Source of the DNA: Okeania sp. SIO2B3
GTDB lineage: Bacteria > Cyanobacteriota > Cyanobacteriia > Cyanobacteriales > Microcoleaceae
Length of the DNA: 64,000 bases
Assembly (NCBI RefSeq): GCF_010672525.1
Contig: NZ_JAAHGH010000002.1
Coordinates: 438,754-502,753 of the forward strand
Direction: 5' to 3'
A model generated the notes under the pieces. The model searched no databases. It saw only the letters and a program-made list of their open reading frames with translations, and was not told the DNA's origin. Made by a program: the position numbers and the translations under genes. This document shows, one piece after another, positions 37,646 to 46,263 of the stretch; position 1 is the stretch's first letter; each line of letters opens with the position of its first letter.

Positions 37646-38023
37646 TTACAGGGTTGATGGTTGAGTTTGGGGCCGAATATGACGATTATTAGTATATTCG
37701 TACCATAGTTGCGCTAAATCTGTAGCTTGAGAACGCCATTGAGGGATAACTTGATACATTCTCCGTGGACGTCCTCTTCCTTCTACTTTTTTCCAATAGC
37801 CAATAATTGTGCCTTGATCCTCAAGAAATTTCAGAGCGCCGTATAACACTGTGTCAGAAAGTCGATAAATAAGGTAGTCCCTTTCTAATTGGCCAATAAG
37901 CTCAGTTCCGTAAGAGTCTCTCTGTAACAACACAGATAGGATATAGCACACTGCTAATTCTTTGTTTAGATAGACCGGAGGGGGACTTTGAAAAAATTGA
38001 TAAATGTCCTCAAAAGAAGTCAT
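37646..38023 (-). CDS. PadR-family transcriptional regulator
   Basis: The 125-residue winged-helix protein matches PadR: LAVCYILSVLLQRDSYGTELIGQLERDY forms helices 1-2, then RLSDTVLYGALKFLEDQGTI is the recognition region and wing, with GRGRPRRMYQVI. It is a one-domain form lacking the long C-terminal dimerisation helix pair, as is common in cyanobacteria. No obvious target gene is adjacent; a candidate RNA lies just downstream. Confidence 0.85.
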   Translation of the reverse strand: MTSFEDIYQFFQSPPPVYLNKELAVCYILSVLLQRDSYGTELIGQLERDYLIYRLSDTVLYGALKFLEDQGTIIGYWKKVEGRGRPRRMYQVIPQWRSQATDLAQLWYEYTNNRHIRPQTQPSTL

Positions 38024-38287
38024 CTGAATTTACCCACTCACTCTATCTTCCAATCTATCGTGCAAACCATTAGGCTGACCACTCATTAGAGTTATTCTAG
38101 TAAGTAAGTGGAAATTTCAAAGTAAAAAGTCAGATAAATTGAGGATTTGTGGATAGGAATTTATTTGACTCTCAATTTTGCAGGGGGTCTATTTACCTTC
38201 TTCCCCTAGTAAGTGTGATCAAAAATATTGCAACTTTAGCAGATTAGTGGTATGGAAGTGTAAGAAATACCAGGATTTTACTATTTC

Positions 38288-38491
38288 TTAAGTTGGATTA
38301 ATACCTAACATAGCTTGTAGAGTTAAGACTAGAAAAACAAATGTCCCAATGATTAGACCAATCAGAGCGATCGCCGTAACAGGTTTATTTAATAGTGGCT
38401 TAAGTTGATCGAATAGAAAAAAGAATATTCCGAGGGTAATGGTAATCAAGTATCGTGGATAGCGAGAGACATTGTTGAAGAAATCTTGCAT
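38288..38491 (-). CDS. ycf33: DUF751 / Ycf33 small membrane protein
   Basis: The 67-residue protein has the Ycf33 pattern: MQDFFNNVSRYPRYLITITLG, then LFDQLKPLLNKPVTAIALIG and a second helix ending VLTLQAMLG. It has two membrane spans. The family is conserved in cyanobacteria and algal plastids and its function is unknown. Confidence 0.88.
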   Translation of the reverse strand: MQDFFNNVSRYPRYLITITLGIFFFLFDQLKPLLNKPVTAIALIGLIIGTFVFLVLTLQAMLGINPT

Positions 38492-38543
38492 CGTTATTGT
38501 TTGATAAAATTTTAACTCTATACAATATTAGTTTAATATCTGA

Positions 38544-39803
38544 TTAGTCAATTTGTAACCAGATCCAATCTATCCAGCTTTTTACAGTAGAAGCTCGTCT
38601 TTCTCTAGTTTTATCTCCTATTTTTAGATGATTTTCAGACAAAAGTTGGATAATTTGTTTTTTTGAGGGAATATGGGAAATTTCTAAGGATAGTTTAAAG
38701 GCTTGATTAAATACTTCGTGTTCCAATATTTTTTTGATTAGCTTTAAATATTTAAGTTTATATCTTTGACAAAAAATATCTTTGGCTTGGTTTGTTAGTG
38801 TAAAAGTTTTTCCCTGTTTTGTTATTAGCTCTAAATATTTTCCTGCACTTGTATAGTAATAAGTTTGTCTCTCATCAAATTGATAATTTTCTGTAATCTC
38901 ATCTGAAGTTAAATCATTTTCTAATAATAGTGAAATTAAGTCGATTAATCTTTCAAATTTATTTGCTTGTGGAAATGGATTTTTTGGCGGTTCAGGAATT
39001 ATTTTGATCTGAGCTAGTAGCAAGTCTATGTCGCTTCTTTGTATTTTATCGGAAGCAATTGTATAATTTTTATTTTCTACCAAGGTGATTGAATTATAGT
39101 CTGATATATCTACAAATTTATAAATAAAAAAGCTGAAAATATCGTTAGAATAAGTCATTAACACTGGTACAATTCTCTTACCGATTTTTTTTGACCACAA
39201 TCTATAGGGATAATAGAGTTGTCTAATTAAAAAATCCTCAACCTTATAATTTTTAGCTTCGATTAAAATCAAACAATCATCAGTTTCAAAACCTGCATCT
39301 ATTTCACACTGAGAGTTAGCCACATTAATTGAATATGGCTGATTATTAATATAATTTTTAATGCAAAAGTCAAAAGTTCCAGTAGACATTCTGCCTGAAA
39401 CGGTGAATTTAGTTTTTGAGTTAACTAAATCATCAATGATACCTATGTTAAATGCACAAAGTAATGCCGAACTTTCAGAATATAAATTAGTGTAATCTAT
39501 CGTTTCTATTTCTCTGGGAAACTGCCAAGGAATACTTTCAAGTTTGGAGTGATATTTGACTGGTAAGTGTATATTAAAGTGACCGATAATATATTGAGAA
39601 CGAGAAATTGGTAAAATAGATAGACAATTATCTTTAAATATTTCTGGTAAATTAACAACATGGTCAAATTTTGCCATGAGTCTGCTTTCTCGTTCCTGAT
39701 TAATTTGAGATGCTTCTATTTTGAAGAAGCCGTTTTTATTTACCTCTTCTAAGATTTGATATTTTTCAAATAACTTTTCCCATGCTACATCATTTTTAGT
39801 CAT
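38544..39803 (-). CDS. Restriction-endonuclease-like protein without a methyltransferase partner
   Basis: The 419-residue protein contains a PD-(D/E)XK core: CEIDAGFETDDCLILIEAKN at about residues 165-185 (Asp, then E-A-K), followed by the helical RQLYYPYRLW. The C-terminal half (from about 270) looks like a DNA-binding or winged-helix region, with ITENYQFDERQTYYYTSAGKYL and a basic end (GDKTRERRASTVKSWIDWIW). This arrangement is seen in Type II restriction enzymes of poorly described families. No methyltransferase or specificity gene is adjacent, since the SAM-dependent enzyme at 42346 is ChlM. It may be an orphan nuclease or depend on a distant methylase. Confidence 0.7.
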   Translation of the reverse strand: MTKNDVAWEKLFEKYQILEEVNKNGFFKIEASQINQERESRLMAKFDHVVNLPEIFKDNCLSILPISRSQYIIGHFNIHLPVKYHSKLESIPWQFPREIETIDYTNLYSESSALLCAFNIGIIDDLVNSKTKFTVSGRMSTGTFDFCIKNYINNQPYSINVANSQCEIDAGFETDDCLILIEAKNYKVEDFLIRQLYYPYRLWSKKIGKRIVPVLMTYSNDIFSFFIYKFVDISDYNSITLVENKNYTIASDKIQRSDIDLLLAQIKIIPEPPKNPFPQANKFERLIDLISLLLENDLTSDEITENYQFDERQTYYYTSAGKYLELITKQGKTFTLTNQAKDIFCQRYKLKYLKLIKKILEHEVFNQAFKLSLEISHIPSKKQIIQLLSENHLKIGDKTRERRASTVKSWIDWIWLQID

Positions 39804-39844
39804 ATCAAATCTGGATTAAACAGTTATATAAGTGTGAGGAGTAT

Positions 39845-39908
39845 GGGGAGATGGGGAGATGGGGAGATGGGGAGATGGGGAGATGGGGAGATGGGGAGAT
39901 GGGGAGAT
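39845..39908. repeat. GGGGAGAT minisatellite, eight units
   Basis: Eight perfect tandem copies of an 8-bp unit, upstream of the nuclease gene start at 39803. Confidence 0.97.
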
Positions 39909-40058
39909 TTAAGGCTTAAAGTGTTGATATAATTATAAACATATACTCTATAACCGGATTCTATGTAAAATGCGTTTTAAAAGCTTAATTTTTCGTTTTT
40001 AACTATAGCAAAGAACGAGTTTGTTAGGACTTATGTTGATGATGAACCTTCAATAATT

Positions 40059-40286
40059 AGGGTTTGCTGAAAAAATCTTATGGGTGAGGGTAGAAGACAG
40101 GAGACAGGAGGAGCGGGGAATTTAGAGTAGGTAGGAGCTAAGTTTTGTCCCAAGATTGTTCTGCCCTTATCTTGACCAAAATCCTCAGTTTTTGAACCAT
40201 TACCACTTAAAACCTCGCACTTTTTGATACTTAAAAAGGCACTTACCCTTATCTATAAATACTTTTAGATTTAATCAGCAAGCCCT
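40059..40286. mobile_element. Family-2 miniature element, best-defined copy
   Basis: The 228-bp element has 12-bp terminal inverted repeats AGGGTTTGCTGA (40059-40070) and TCAGCAAGCCCT (40275-40286), one mismatch. It is flanked by AATT on both sides (40055-40058 and 40287-40290). Confidence 0.78.
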
Positions 40287-40315
40287 AATTAATAATTAAT
40301 AATTAATAATTAATA

Positions 40316-40416
40316 ATTACCTCTTCTTTTCAAGTAGAAGATTGACGCAGAGCGTGAAAATTTTTTCTTGTTTCCTCTATAAAAAGGGATGCTTTAGAGC
40401 ACAATTTCTCGGTAAA
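40316..40416. repeat. Family-3 interspersed repeat, short form
   Basis: ATTACC to GGTAAA with TTCTTTTCAAG. It is separated from the preceding family-2 element by a run of AATTAAT, as at 3702-3716. Confidence 0.55.
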
Positions 40417-40638
40417 ATAGAGAAATTATTTTCCCACTGTTCCCTGTTCCCTGCTATATCAAAATATTTAGGCTTTTTAGCAAAAAAATTATTACTAAAA
40501 TAGTTTCTACTATATCAAGGTAAAAATATAACAGTCTCAGGAAGGGTGAGGACAGATAAACAGCTTAAAACTCAGACAACGCCATATTTTTCCTTCTTTC
40601 TTCTTCTTTCTTCTTTCTTCCTTCTTCCTTCTTCCTTC

Positions 40639-41742
40639 TCAATAAGATAACCATTGAGACTCTATTTCCCTGATTTTGCCACTTTCCCGCATTTCTAAAA
40701 TCCTAATATTAAAATCTTCTAGGAAAGAACTATCAGGAGATATCATAAAACCATAACTTTCACTAGCAAAAGTAACGGGAGATAATTTCAAGTTTTCATT
40801 AGGATTAGTATGTAAATAGTATTTAAGAGCAGGAGTATCAAAAACAACACCATCCACTTCATTTAACCTCACCAAATCAATTGCTTCTACCAAAGTCCTA
40901 GTCTGACTAATACGAGATCCATATAGTTGTGCCCATTTCTCACCAGTAGAACCTCTAACTACAGCAATTCTAGAATTTTTAATATCTTCAGGAGCAGTAA
41001 ATTGTACAACTGTTTGATCAGATAGAGAAAGAGTTAAACTTGTAGCAATACCCGCAGTTAGAGAAGAAACTGTCACCATAGTTATCATCATCCATACTCC
41101 AGCAATTATACGTCCCGCTTTAGTAATGGGAGCGCGATCGCCATATCCAACCGTGGTCAGAGTTACCAAAGCAAACCACATACCATTACCAATGCCATTC
41201 CAATAGTCTTTCGGAAATTGTTCAGTATTGCGCCGTCTTTCTGCTAACCACAAAAGATTACCAACTGTGAATAGGAGAACAACTAATAGACCTACCGAAG
41301 ACATAAAAGCAAGGCCAAAGAAAGGTTGAAGTCTACTCCAAAGCTTAGGTCTTTCTCCACTAATTAATAAACCAATATTGGCCAGAAAGTATGGTTGAGT
41401 AAAAGCCACCCTTTCCAGGCGGTCAGAAGTGACACTAATTGGCCCAATAACAAGATCGAGTTCTCCTCTCAGGATATTATCAATACCATCATTTACACTC
41501 TCTTGTCGATAAAGTTCGTATTCTAGTCCTTCTAAGGAAGATAGTTCTTGCCAAATGTCTATACTTATACCTTTAAAATCTCTATCCTTAATTACAAAGG
41601 GGGGAGAACCTGCAACTCCTACTCGTAATTTAGTCGCTCTAGCTGATAGTGGGAACAAAGATATTAGGGTAATAGAGAGTAAAGTTAGTAATTGGACTTT
41701 GCTAGTTATTTGCTTGAAGATATTTGTAGAAAAAAAATTCAT
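40639..41742 (-). CDS. GluR0-like ligand-gated potassium channel
   Basis: The 367-residue protein has a signal peptide (cut near SARA) and a periplasmic-binding-protein-3 type ligand domain split in two (about 37-130, LRVGVAGSPPFVIKDRDFKG; about 245-367, RIAVVRGSTGEKWAQLYG). Between the lobes is a pore module: helix at about 140-165, a pore loop with the potassium-selective TTVGYGDRAP at about 195, and helix at about 205-235. This is the topology of Synechocystis GluR0 and of glutamate receptors without the third helix. The ligand is probably an amino acid (inferred). The stop codon abuts a GAAGGAAGAAGG tract. Confidence 0.9.
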   Translation of the reverse strand: MNFFSTNIFKQITSKVQLLTLLSITLISLFPLSARATKLRVGVAGSPPFVIKDRDFKGISIDIWQELSSLEGLEYELYRQESVNDGIDNILRGELDLVIGPISVTSDRLERVAFTQPYFLANIGLLISGERPKLWSRLQPFFGLAFMSSVGLLVVLLFTVGNLLWLAERRRNTEQFPKDYWNGIGNGMWFALVTLTTVGYGDRAPITKAGRIIAGVWMMITMVTVSSLTAGIATSLTLSLSDQTVVQFTAPEDIKNSRIAVVRGSTGEKWAQLYGSRISQTRTLVEAIDLVRLNEVDGVVFDTPALKYYLHTNPNENLKLSPVTFASESYGFMISPDSSFLEDFNIRILEMRESGKIREIESQWLSY

Positions 41743-41856
41743 CGTGACAATTTTTTGCCCCTGAGATAGTTGATAATAATTGAGTTGAGTGTAAACTATC
41801 CTCTCAATTTATGATGTCTAGTTTTTTCTGACTTTTGCCAATTATTCTTGAAGAAA

Positions 41857-41891
41857 GCACAAGGCACAAGGCACAAGGCACAAGGCACAAG
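41857..41891. repeat. GCACAAG tandem repeat, five units
   Basis: Five copies of a 7-bp unit upstream of the channel gene. Confidence 0.9.
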
Positions 41892-42045
41892 GGAAAATTA
41901 ATTATGGATAGTCAACGATCGGCCACTCCGTGTCTACAAATCCCAAACAATTTTCAGCATCGTTGAGACGGTGGGGTATTAAACCCGCATTCATAAAAGA
42001 TAATTCTCGAAAAGTATGTTTGAGAAACTAGAAATTGCCTTGACT

Positions 42046-42183
42046 ATTTTGTTTGGACTAGGATGGTTTACAAACTTTTGTCCTCAATGTAATCTATCAA
42101 TTGGACGTGACTGAAATGCTGCAATTAATATCAAGAAAGCAGCTCAAGTGTTGCTCAAAGATTTGTTGCCACCATTAAGATAA
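42046..42183 (+). pseudogene. TnpB zinc-ribbon and C-terminal fragment
   Basis: The frame reads FCPQCNLSIGRD, stop, NAAINIKKAAQVLL then KDLLPPLR and stop at 42181-42183. CPxC followed by RDxNAA-NI is the zinc ribbon and last catalytic Asp motif of TnpB, here with a TGA in place of one residue. Confidence 0.8.
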
Positions 42184-42345
42184 AGAAGTACAATTAAGCG
42201 GATTTTAAATCAATTACAGAGGTGGGACATCCCTTGGTAGCTCAGTCAATGTTCTCATAGAGAAGTCGCTGAGAAGCCCAAATCTGATTCTCGATCAGCA
42301 GTGTGGCAGTATGTCACTAGACAAATATTTTACTATTAGGTGGAC
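42184..42345 (+). mobile_element. IS605-type right-end sequence immediately upstream of chlM
   Basis: The sequence after the tnpB stop (GTAGCTCAGTCAATG; GAGAAGTCGCTGAGAAGCCC; GATTCTCGATCAG) has the GAGAAGCCC word and short hairpins typical of TnpB guide-RNA ends. It extends to within a few bases of the chlM start, so the chlM promoter and leader lie in or across IS sequence. Confidence 0.45.
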
Positions 42346-43032
42346 ATGAACAGCAGGACAGACGACAAAATAATTGTTCGGGAATATTTTAATTCCACTG
42401 GTTTTGAGCGGTGGCAAAAAATTTATGGAGAAGGCCAAGTCAATAAAGTACAATTAGATATTAGAAAAGGACATCAACAAACCGTTGATAATGTTCTCAG
42501 TTGGCTACAAGAGGATGGTAATTTATCCGGTTTATCAATTTGCGATGCAGGTTGTGGAGTTGGTAGTTTGAGTATTCCCTTGGCCAAAGCTGGAGCTGTT
42601 ATCTATGGTAGTGACATATCAGAAAAGATGATTACCGAAGCATATCAGCGTGCGAAGTCTAGTTTGATTAGTACAGGTAATGTTAATTTTGTTGCTCAAG
42701 ATTTAGAAACTTTAAGTGGTAAATATCATACAGTTATTTGTTTGGATGTGCTGATACATTATCCTCAAGAAAAAGTTGCAGATATGATTAATCATTTGAT
42801 ATCTCTATCAGAGTCTAGACTAATTATTAGCTTTGCACCAAAAACTTTAGCTTTAAGTTTATTGAAAAAAGTAGGTGAGTTATTTCCTGGACCAAGTAAA
42901 ACTACTCGTGCTTATCAGCATCGTGAAGCTGATATTATCAAAATTATAGAAAGTAATGGTTTTTCTATCCAAAGACAAGCAATGAATAGCACTCGCTTCT
43001 ACTATTCTAGTTTATTGGAAGCTACTCGTTAG
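42346..43032 (+). CDS. chlM: Mg-protoporphyrin IX O-methyltransferase
   Basis: ChlM methylates the C13 propionate of Mg-protoporphyrin with SAM, giving the substrate for AcsF (9671). The roughly 228-residue protein has REYFNSTGFERWQKIYGE at the N-terminus, the SAM-binding motif I ICDAGCGVGSLSIPLAKAGA, YGSDISEKMI, and the ChlM-specific C-terminus RAYQHREADIIKIIESNGF with RFYYSSLLEATR. GTG at 42340 or ATG at 42346 could start. It is monocistronic; the upstream region is IS-derived. Confidence 0.93.
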   Translation: MNSRTDDKIIVREYFNSTGFERWQKIYGEGQVNKVQLDIRKGHQQTVDNVLSWLQEDGNLSGLSICDAGCGVGSLSIPLAKAGAVIYGSDISEKMITEAYQRAKSSLISTGNVNFVAQDLETLSGKYHTVICLDVLIHYPQEKVADMINHLISLSESRLIISFAPKTLALSLLKKVGELFPGPSKTTRAYQHREADIIKIIESNGFSIQRQAMNSTRFYYSSLLEATR

Positions 43033-43437
43033 TCAATTCAAGAATTGTTAAAGAATATTGAAATTGGGTCCTAAAACTACTAAAAATCAATATAATATAA
43101 CTAAATTTGTAAGTAAAACTTGGATTAAGATAAGACCCATTTAGGTTTTATATTCTTCATTGGCTGTTACAAATAAGTTATTAAGTTATATAGCTTAAAT
43201 GCTTAACTACTTAATATTAAATAACAACTATATTACGAATATTATCAATATTTTGAGAAAAGTAGTGAAGATAAAAATAGATAAAAATTAGGGTTAATTT
43301 TATCAAAATAATTGGGTCGCGCCACCCCGCCTTTTAAGGCGAAATGTTTTTGGAGGCTTACTCAAATCCCCGTTACAAAAACAACTTCTGACTTATGAAT
43401 TCTGACCTAGTTAAAATGACACAGGGGTAAAAAATTA
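43033..43437. other. Intergenic region
   Basis: The only structure noticed is the small palindrome CGCCTTTTAAGGCG near 43329, with T-rich sequence after it. It may end the chlM transcript. No gene is seen. Confidence 0.4.
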
Positions 43438-43818
43438 ATGACTAGAGTTTTTTTAGTAATAGCATCTATTCTAGGAGGTTTGTCTTTAGTCGGTGATTCT
43501 TTTGCTACTCATGCTTTGAAAGAAAAGCTTAGTCAATACTCTCTAGATATTTTTCAGACGGGTACTCGTCTACAAATGTACCACTCCCTAGCTCTGTTAG
43601 TGGTGGCTTTTTTATTAACTATTGAAGAGTTACCTCAAAGATTAATGTTGGCAGCTGGCTATGCTTTTATTATTGGCATAGCAATTTTTTCTGGAAGTTT
43701 ATATGCTCTAAGTCTGACAGAAATTAAATCGTTAGGAGCTATAACGCCCATAGGTGGAATTGCCTTGATTATTGGATGGGGCTGTATGGCAGTCGCTGGT
43801 TGGAACTTGAAACTATAA
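43438..43818 (+). CDS. DUF423 membrane protein
   Basis: The 126-residue protein has four predicted membrane helices. The DUF423 signature is recognisable: FLVIASILGGLSLVGDSFATHALKEKL (usually GAFGAHALK), FQTGTRLQMYHSLALL, and FSGSLYALSLT...LGAITPIGGIALIIGW. The family is widespread and its function is unknown. An AGGGG ribosome site lies 10 bp upstream of the ATG. It is monocistronic. Confidence 0.88.
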   Translation: MTRVFLVIASILGGLSLVGDSFATHALKEKLSQYSLDIFQTGTRLQMYHSLALLVVAFLLTIEELPQRLMLAAGYAFIIGIAIFSGSLYALSLTEIKSLGAITPIGGIALIIGWGCMAVAGWNLKL

Positions 43819-43980
43819 AATAAAAATTGATGATTTTGATTATTTATAGAAATATTAAAAGATATTCAAGTCAAAAAATCAGCAAATAATGAACAATATT
43901 TTGCCAAAAGTTTTAAAGAAGACAACTTCGAGCTATAGTGTAGTAAAGCAAAGCTATACAAATCTGGGTACCTGGCTTCT

Positions 43981-46053
43981 GTGAGTTACTGCCTTAATCC
44001 CAACTGCCCTAATCCCTCTGACCCATTAAATGCTGGTAGACGCACTTGTTGTCAATGTGGCTCAGAATTGTTGCTGCAAAATCGGTATCGCGTCATCAAG
44101 TCCCTTGGGGGGGGAGGTTTTGGGAAAACTTATTTAGTAGACGACCGAGGTGTACAAAAAGTTCTCAAAGTATTACTGAAAAGTCATCCAAAAGCTATAT
44201 CTCTGTTTCAGCAGGAAGCACAAGTACTAATCAGTTTACGAAACCCTGGGATTCCGAAGATAGAAGAAGATGGTTATTTTACATTTTTCCCAGAAAATAG
44301 TGACGAACCTATACACTGCCTCGTAATGGAATTTATTGGTGGTGCAAATTTACAGGATTGGATGAAAAGTCGTCGCCATAGGCCAATAAATCAAACTCAA
44401 GCAGTAGATTGGCTGACACAATTATCGGAAATATTGGAAAGAGTTCATCAGCAAAATTATTTCCATAGAGATATTAAACCCCACAACATCATGCGTAGAC
44501 CAAATGGCCAATTGGTGTTGATAGATTTTGGTACTGTCAGAGAGGTATCTGAAACTTACTTGGTCAAAGTAGGGCAGGGGCAAAATGTTACAGGTATTGT
44601 CTCACCAGGATATACTGCCCCAGAGCAAACAAATGGCAAAGCTGTTCCTCAATCAGATTTTTTTGCTCTAGGGCGAACTTTTGTCTACTTATTAACAGGT
44701 AAACCTCCAACAGCTTTTCCAGAAAATCCTCGTTCGGGAAAATTGCAATGGCGAAAATATGCTCCCCACATATCAAAGAAGCTGGCAGATATAATTGATT
44801 ACTTGATGGCTCCTTTCCCAGGAAATAGACCTCAAACTCCAACTATGATTTTGCAGTGTCTAGCAGAAATTGATACAGAAGATAGTTCTGGCAGAGAAAA
44901 TTCTCGAATTTATTCCCCTTCTAACCAAATTCAACTAGGCAGAGAAAATACTAAAATACCAACAGGAAAAACTCAAACTAGACATCAAGTTAGGACGAAA
45001 ATAAAAGATACACAAATATCCCGTAATAAGTCAAAAATTAAGCTAAAAAATAATCTGATAATAGGATTAACAATGTTGCTATTGGCAGTAGCAACCTCTC
45101 AATTTTATGGCTTTTGGCGCTACGGAATGTTTCCTGCAAATCCAATTCTATTGTTACGAGGGTTGAATAGTAGTAGGTTTTTGCAAAATAACTTAAATGG
45201 TTATTTAGGACAAATAAATGCGATCGCTCTGACACCAGATGGTCAAAATCTGGCTACAGGCAGCTCTAATACAATTAAAATTTGGAACCTCAAGACTGGG
45301 GAATTAAAAAATAATATTGTAGATGCTCATACAGCTCAAGTAACTACTCTAGCGATTAGTCCTAGTGGTCAAATATTGGTAAGTGGTAGTGCCGATCAAA
45401 CTATCAAATTTTGGGATCTAGGAGTAGGTAAGTTAATCAGTACAATTTTGGGCCATCAAGGCCAAGTAAATGCAGTGGCCATTAGTCCTGATGGGCAGAC
45501 ATTAGTAAGTGTTGGCAGTGATCGATTAATGAAGTTTTGGAATATTCAAACAAGCAGTCGAATGCTTACCCGAATACCAGATAAAAAATATGAAGTAAAT
45601 ACTTTAGCTTTTAGCCGAGATGGGACGATTTTAGTTAGTGGTAGTAATGACGGAACTATTAGACTGTGGAACATTAGTACAGGTATTCGCAGACAAACTC
45701 TAGAGGGACATACTAAGGCAGTGAATACAGTCGTCGTCAGCCCAGACAATCAAATTTTAGCTAGTGGGAGTGAAGATGGAACTATTAGACTATGGAATTT
45801 AGAGACAGGGGAAAAAGAAAGTGTAATTAAACCAAATATAGGTGCAGTCAAATCTATTGTTTTTAGTCCTGATAACCAAAAAATAGTAGCTGGTGGTGAA
45901 AATATTACTATTTGGGATCTAATTACAGAGGAGAAATTACAAACATTGATTGGTCATTCTGAAAAAATAACTTCTCTTGCTATTACTCCTGATGGTAAAA
46001 CCTTAGTTAGTGGAAGTATAGATCAAACTATTAAGGTCTGGCGAATGCCTTGA
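43981..46053 (+). CDS. Membrane-anchored Ser/Thr kinase with WD40 propeller
   Basis: The 690-residue protein uses a GTG start and has the same plan as the kinase at 31185: a cysteine ribbon (CLNPNCPNP...TCCQCGSELL), then a kinase domain at about 36-300 (GGGGFGKTYLV, HRDIKPHNIM, DFGTVRE, APEQTNGKA). Unlike its relative it has a membrane helix at about 355-375 (NNLIIGLTMLLLAVATSQFYGF) before the seven WD40 blades, which would put the propeller outside the cytoplasm. The kinase sequences differ enough for an old duplication. ATCAGTT tandem units begin at the base after the stop codon. Confidence 0.92.
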   Translation: MSYCLNPNCPNPSDPLNAGRRTCCQCGSELLLQNRYRVIKSLGGGGFGKTYLVDDRGVQKVLKVLLKSHPKAISLFQQEAQVLISLRNPGIPKIEEDGYFTFFPENSDEPIHCLVMEFIGGANLQDWMKSRRHRPINQTQAVDWLTQLSEILERVHQQNYFHRDIKPHNIMRRPNGQLVLIDFGTVREVSETYLVKVGQGQNVTGIVSPGYTAPEQTNGKAVPQSDFFALGRTFVYLLTGKPPTAFPENPRSGKLQWRKYAPHISKKLADIIDYLMAPFPGNRPQTPTMILQCLAEIDTEDSSGRENSRIYSPSNQIQLGRENTKIPTGKTQTRHQVRTKIKDTQISRNKSKIKLKNNLIIGLTMLLLAVATSQFYGFWRYGMFPANPILLLRGLNSSRFLQNNLNGYLGQINAIALTPDGQNLATGSSNTIKIWNLKTGELKNNIVDAHTAQVTTLAISPSGQILVSGSADQTIKFWDLGVGKLISTILGHQGQVNAVAISPDGQTLVSVGSDRLMKFWNIQTSSRMLTRIPDKKYEVNTLAFSRDGTILVSGSNDGTIRLWNISTGIRRQTLEGHTKAVNTVVVSPDNQILASGSEDGTIRLWNLETGEKESVIKPNIGAVKSIVFSPDNQKIVAGGENITIWDLITEEKLQTLIGHSEKITSLAITPDGKTLVSGSIDQTIKVWRMP

Positions 46054-46085
46054 ATCAGTTATCAGTTATCAGTTATCAGTTATCA
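46054..46085. repeat. CAGTTAT tandem tract abutting the kinase stop
   Basis: Four to five units of CAGTTAT start at 46054, immediately after the TGA at 46051-46053. Confidence 0.9.
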
Positions 46086-46153
46086 GTACCTACGGGTAAA
46101 TTACAGTGCTTTTCACCTTTGCTGGATAACCAAATCGCCATAATCAAAACCAT

Positions 46154-46181
46154 GTAGGGACGTTCCATGGAACGTCCCTAC
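46154..46181. repeat. Perfect 28-bp palindrome, copy 2
   Basis: GTAGGGACGTTCCA followed by its exact reverse complement. It lies in a longer block (AAAACCATGTAGGG...CTGTGGTCTATCGT...GGAAAACCGCTGTAGG) shared with 11100-11182 and, reversed, 33485-33540. Confidence 0.9.
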
Positions 46182-46263
46182 TGTGGTCTATCGTACAGGA
46201 AAACCGCTGTAGGAGGCGGAAAATCTTAAATTTCCTGTTTGATCAGTTAATTAACCTACCTTT

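Larger units (their letters stand above)
39804..40638. other. Repeat-rich spacer
   Basis: It contains the GGGGAGAT minisatellite, a family-2 element, a family-3 repeat, and finally a CTTCTTTCTTCTTCC tract that abuts the stop codon of the channel gene. No gene is seen. Confidence 0.6.

Noticed and set aside
42346-43032. DNA methyltransferase partner for the nuclease at 38544
   Set aside because: Its SAM motif belongs to the ChlM family; it lacks the DPPY/NPPY or PC motifs of DNA methylases.
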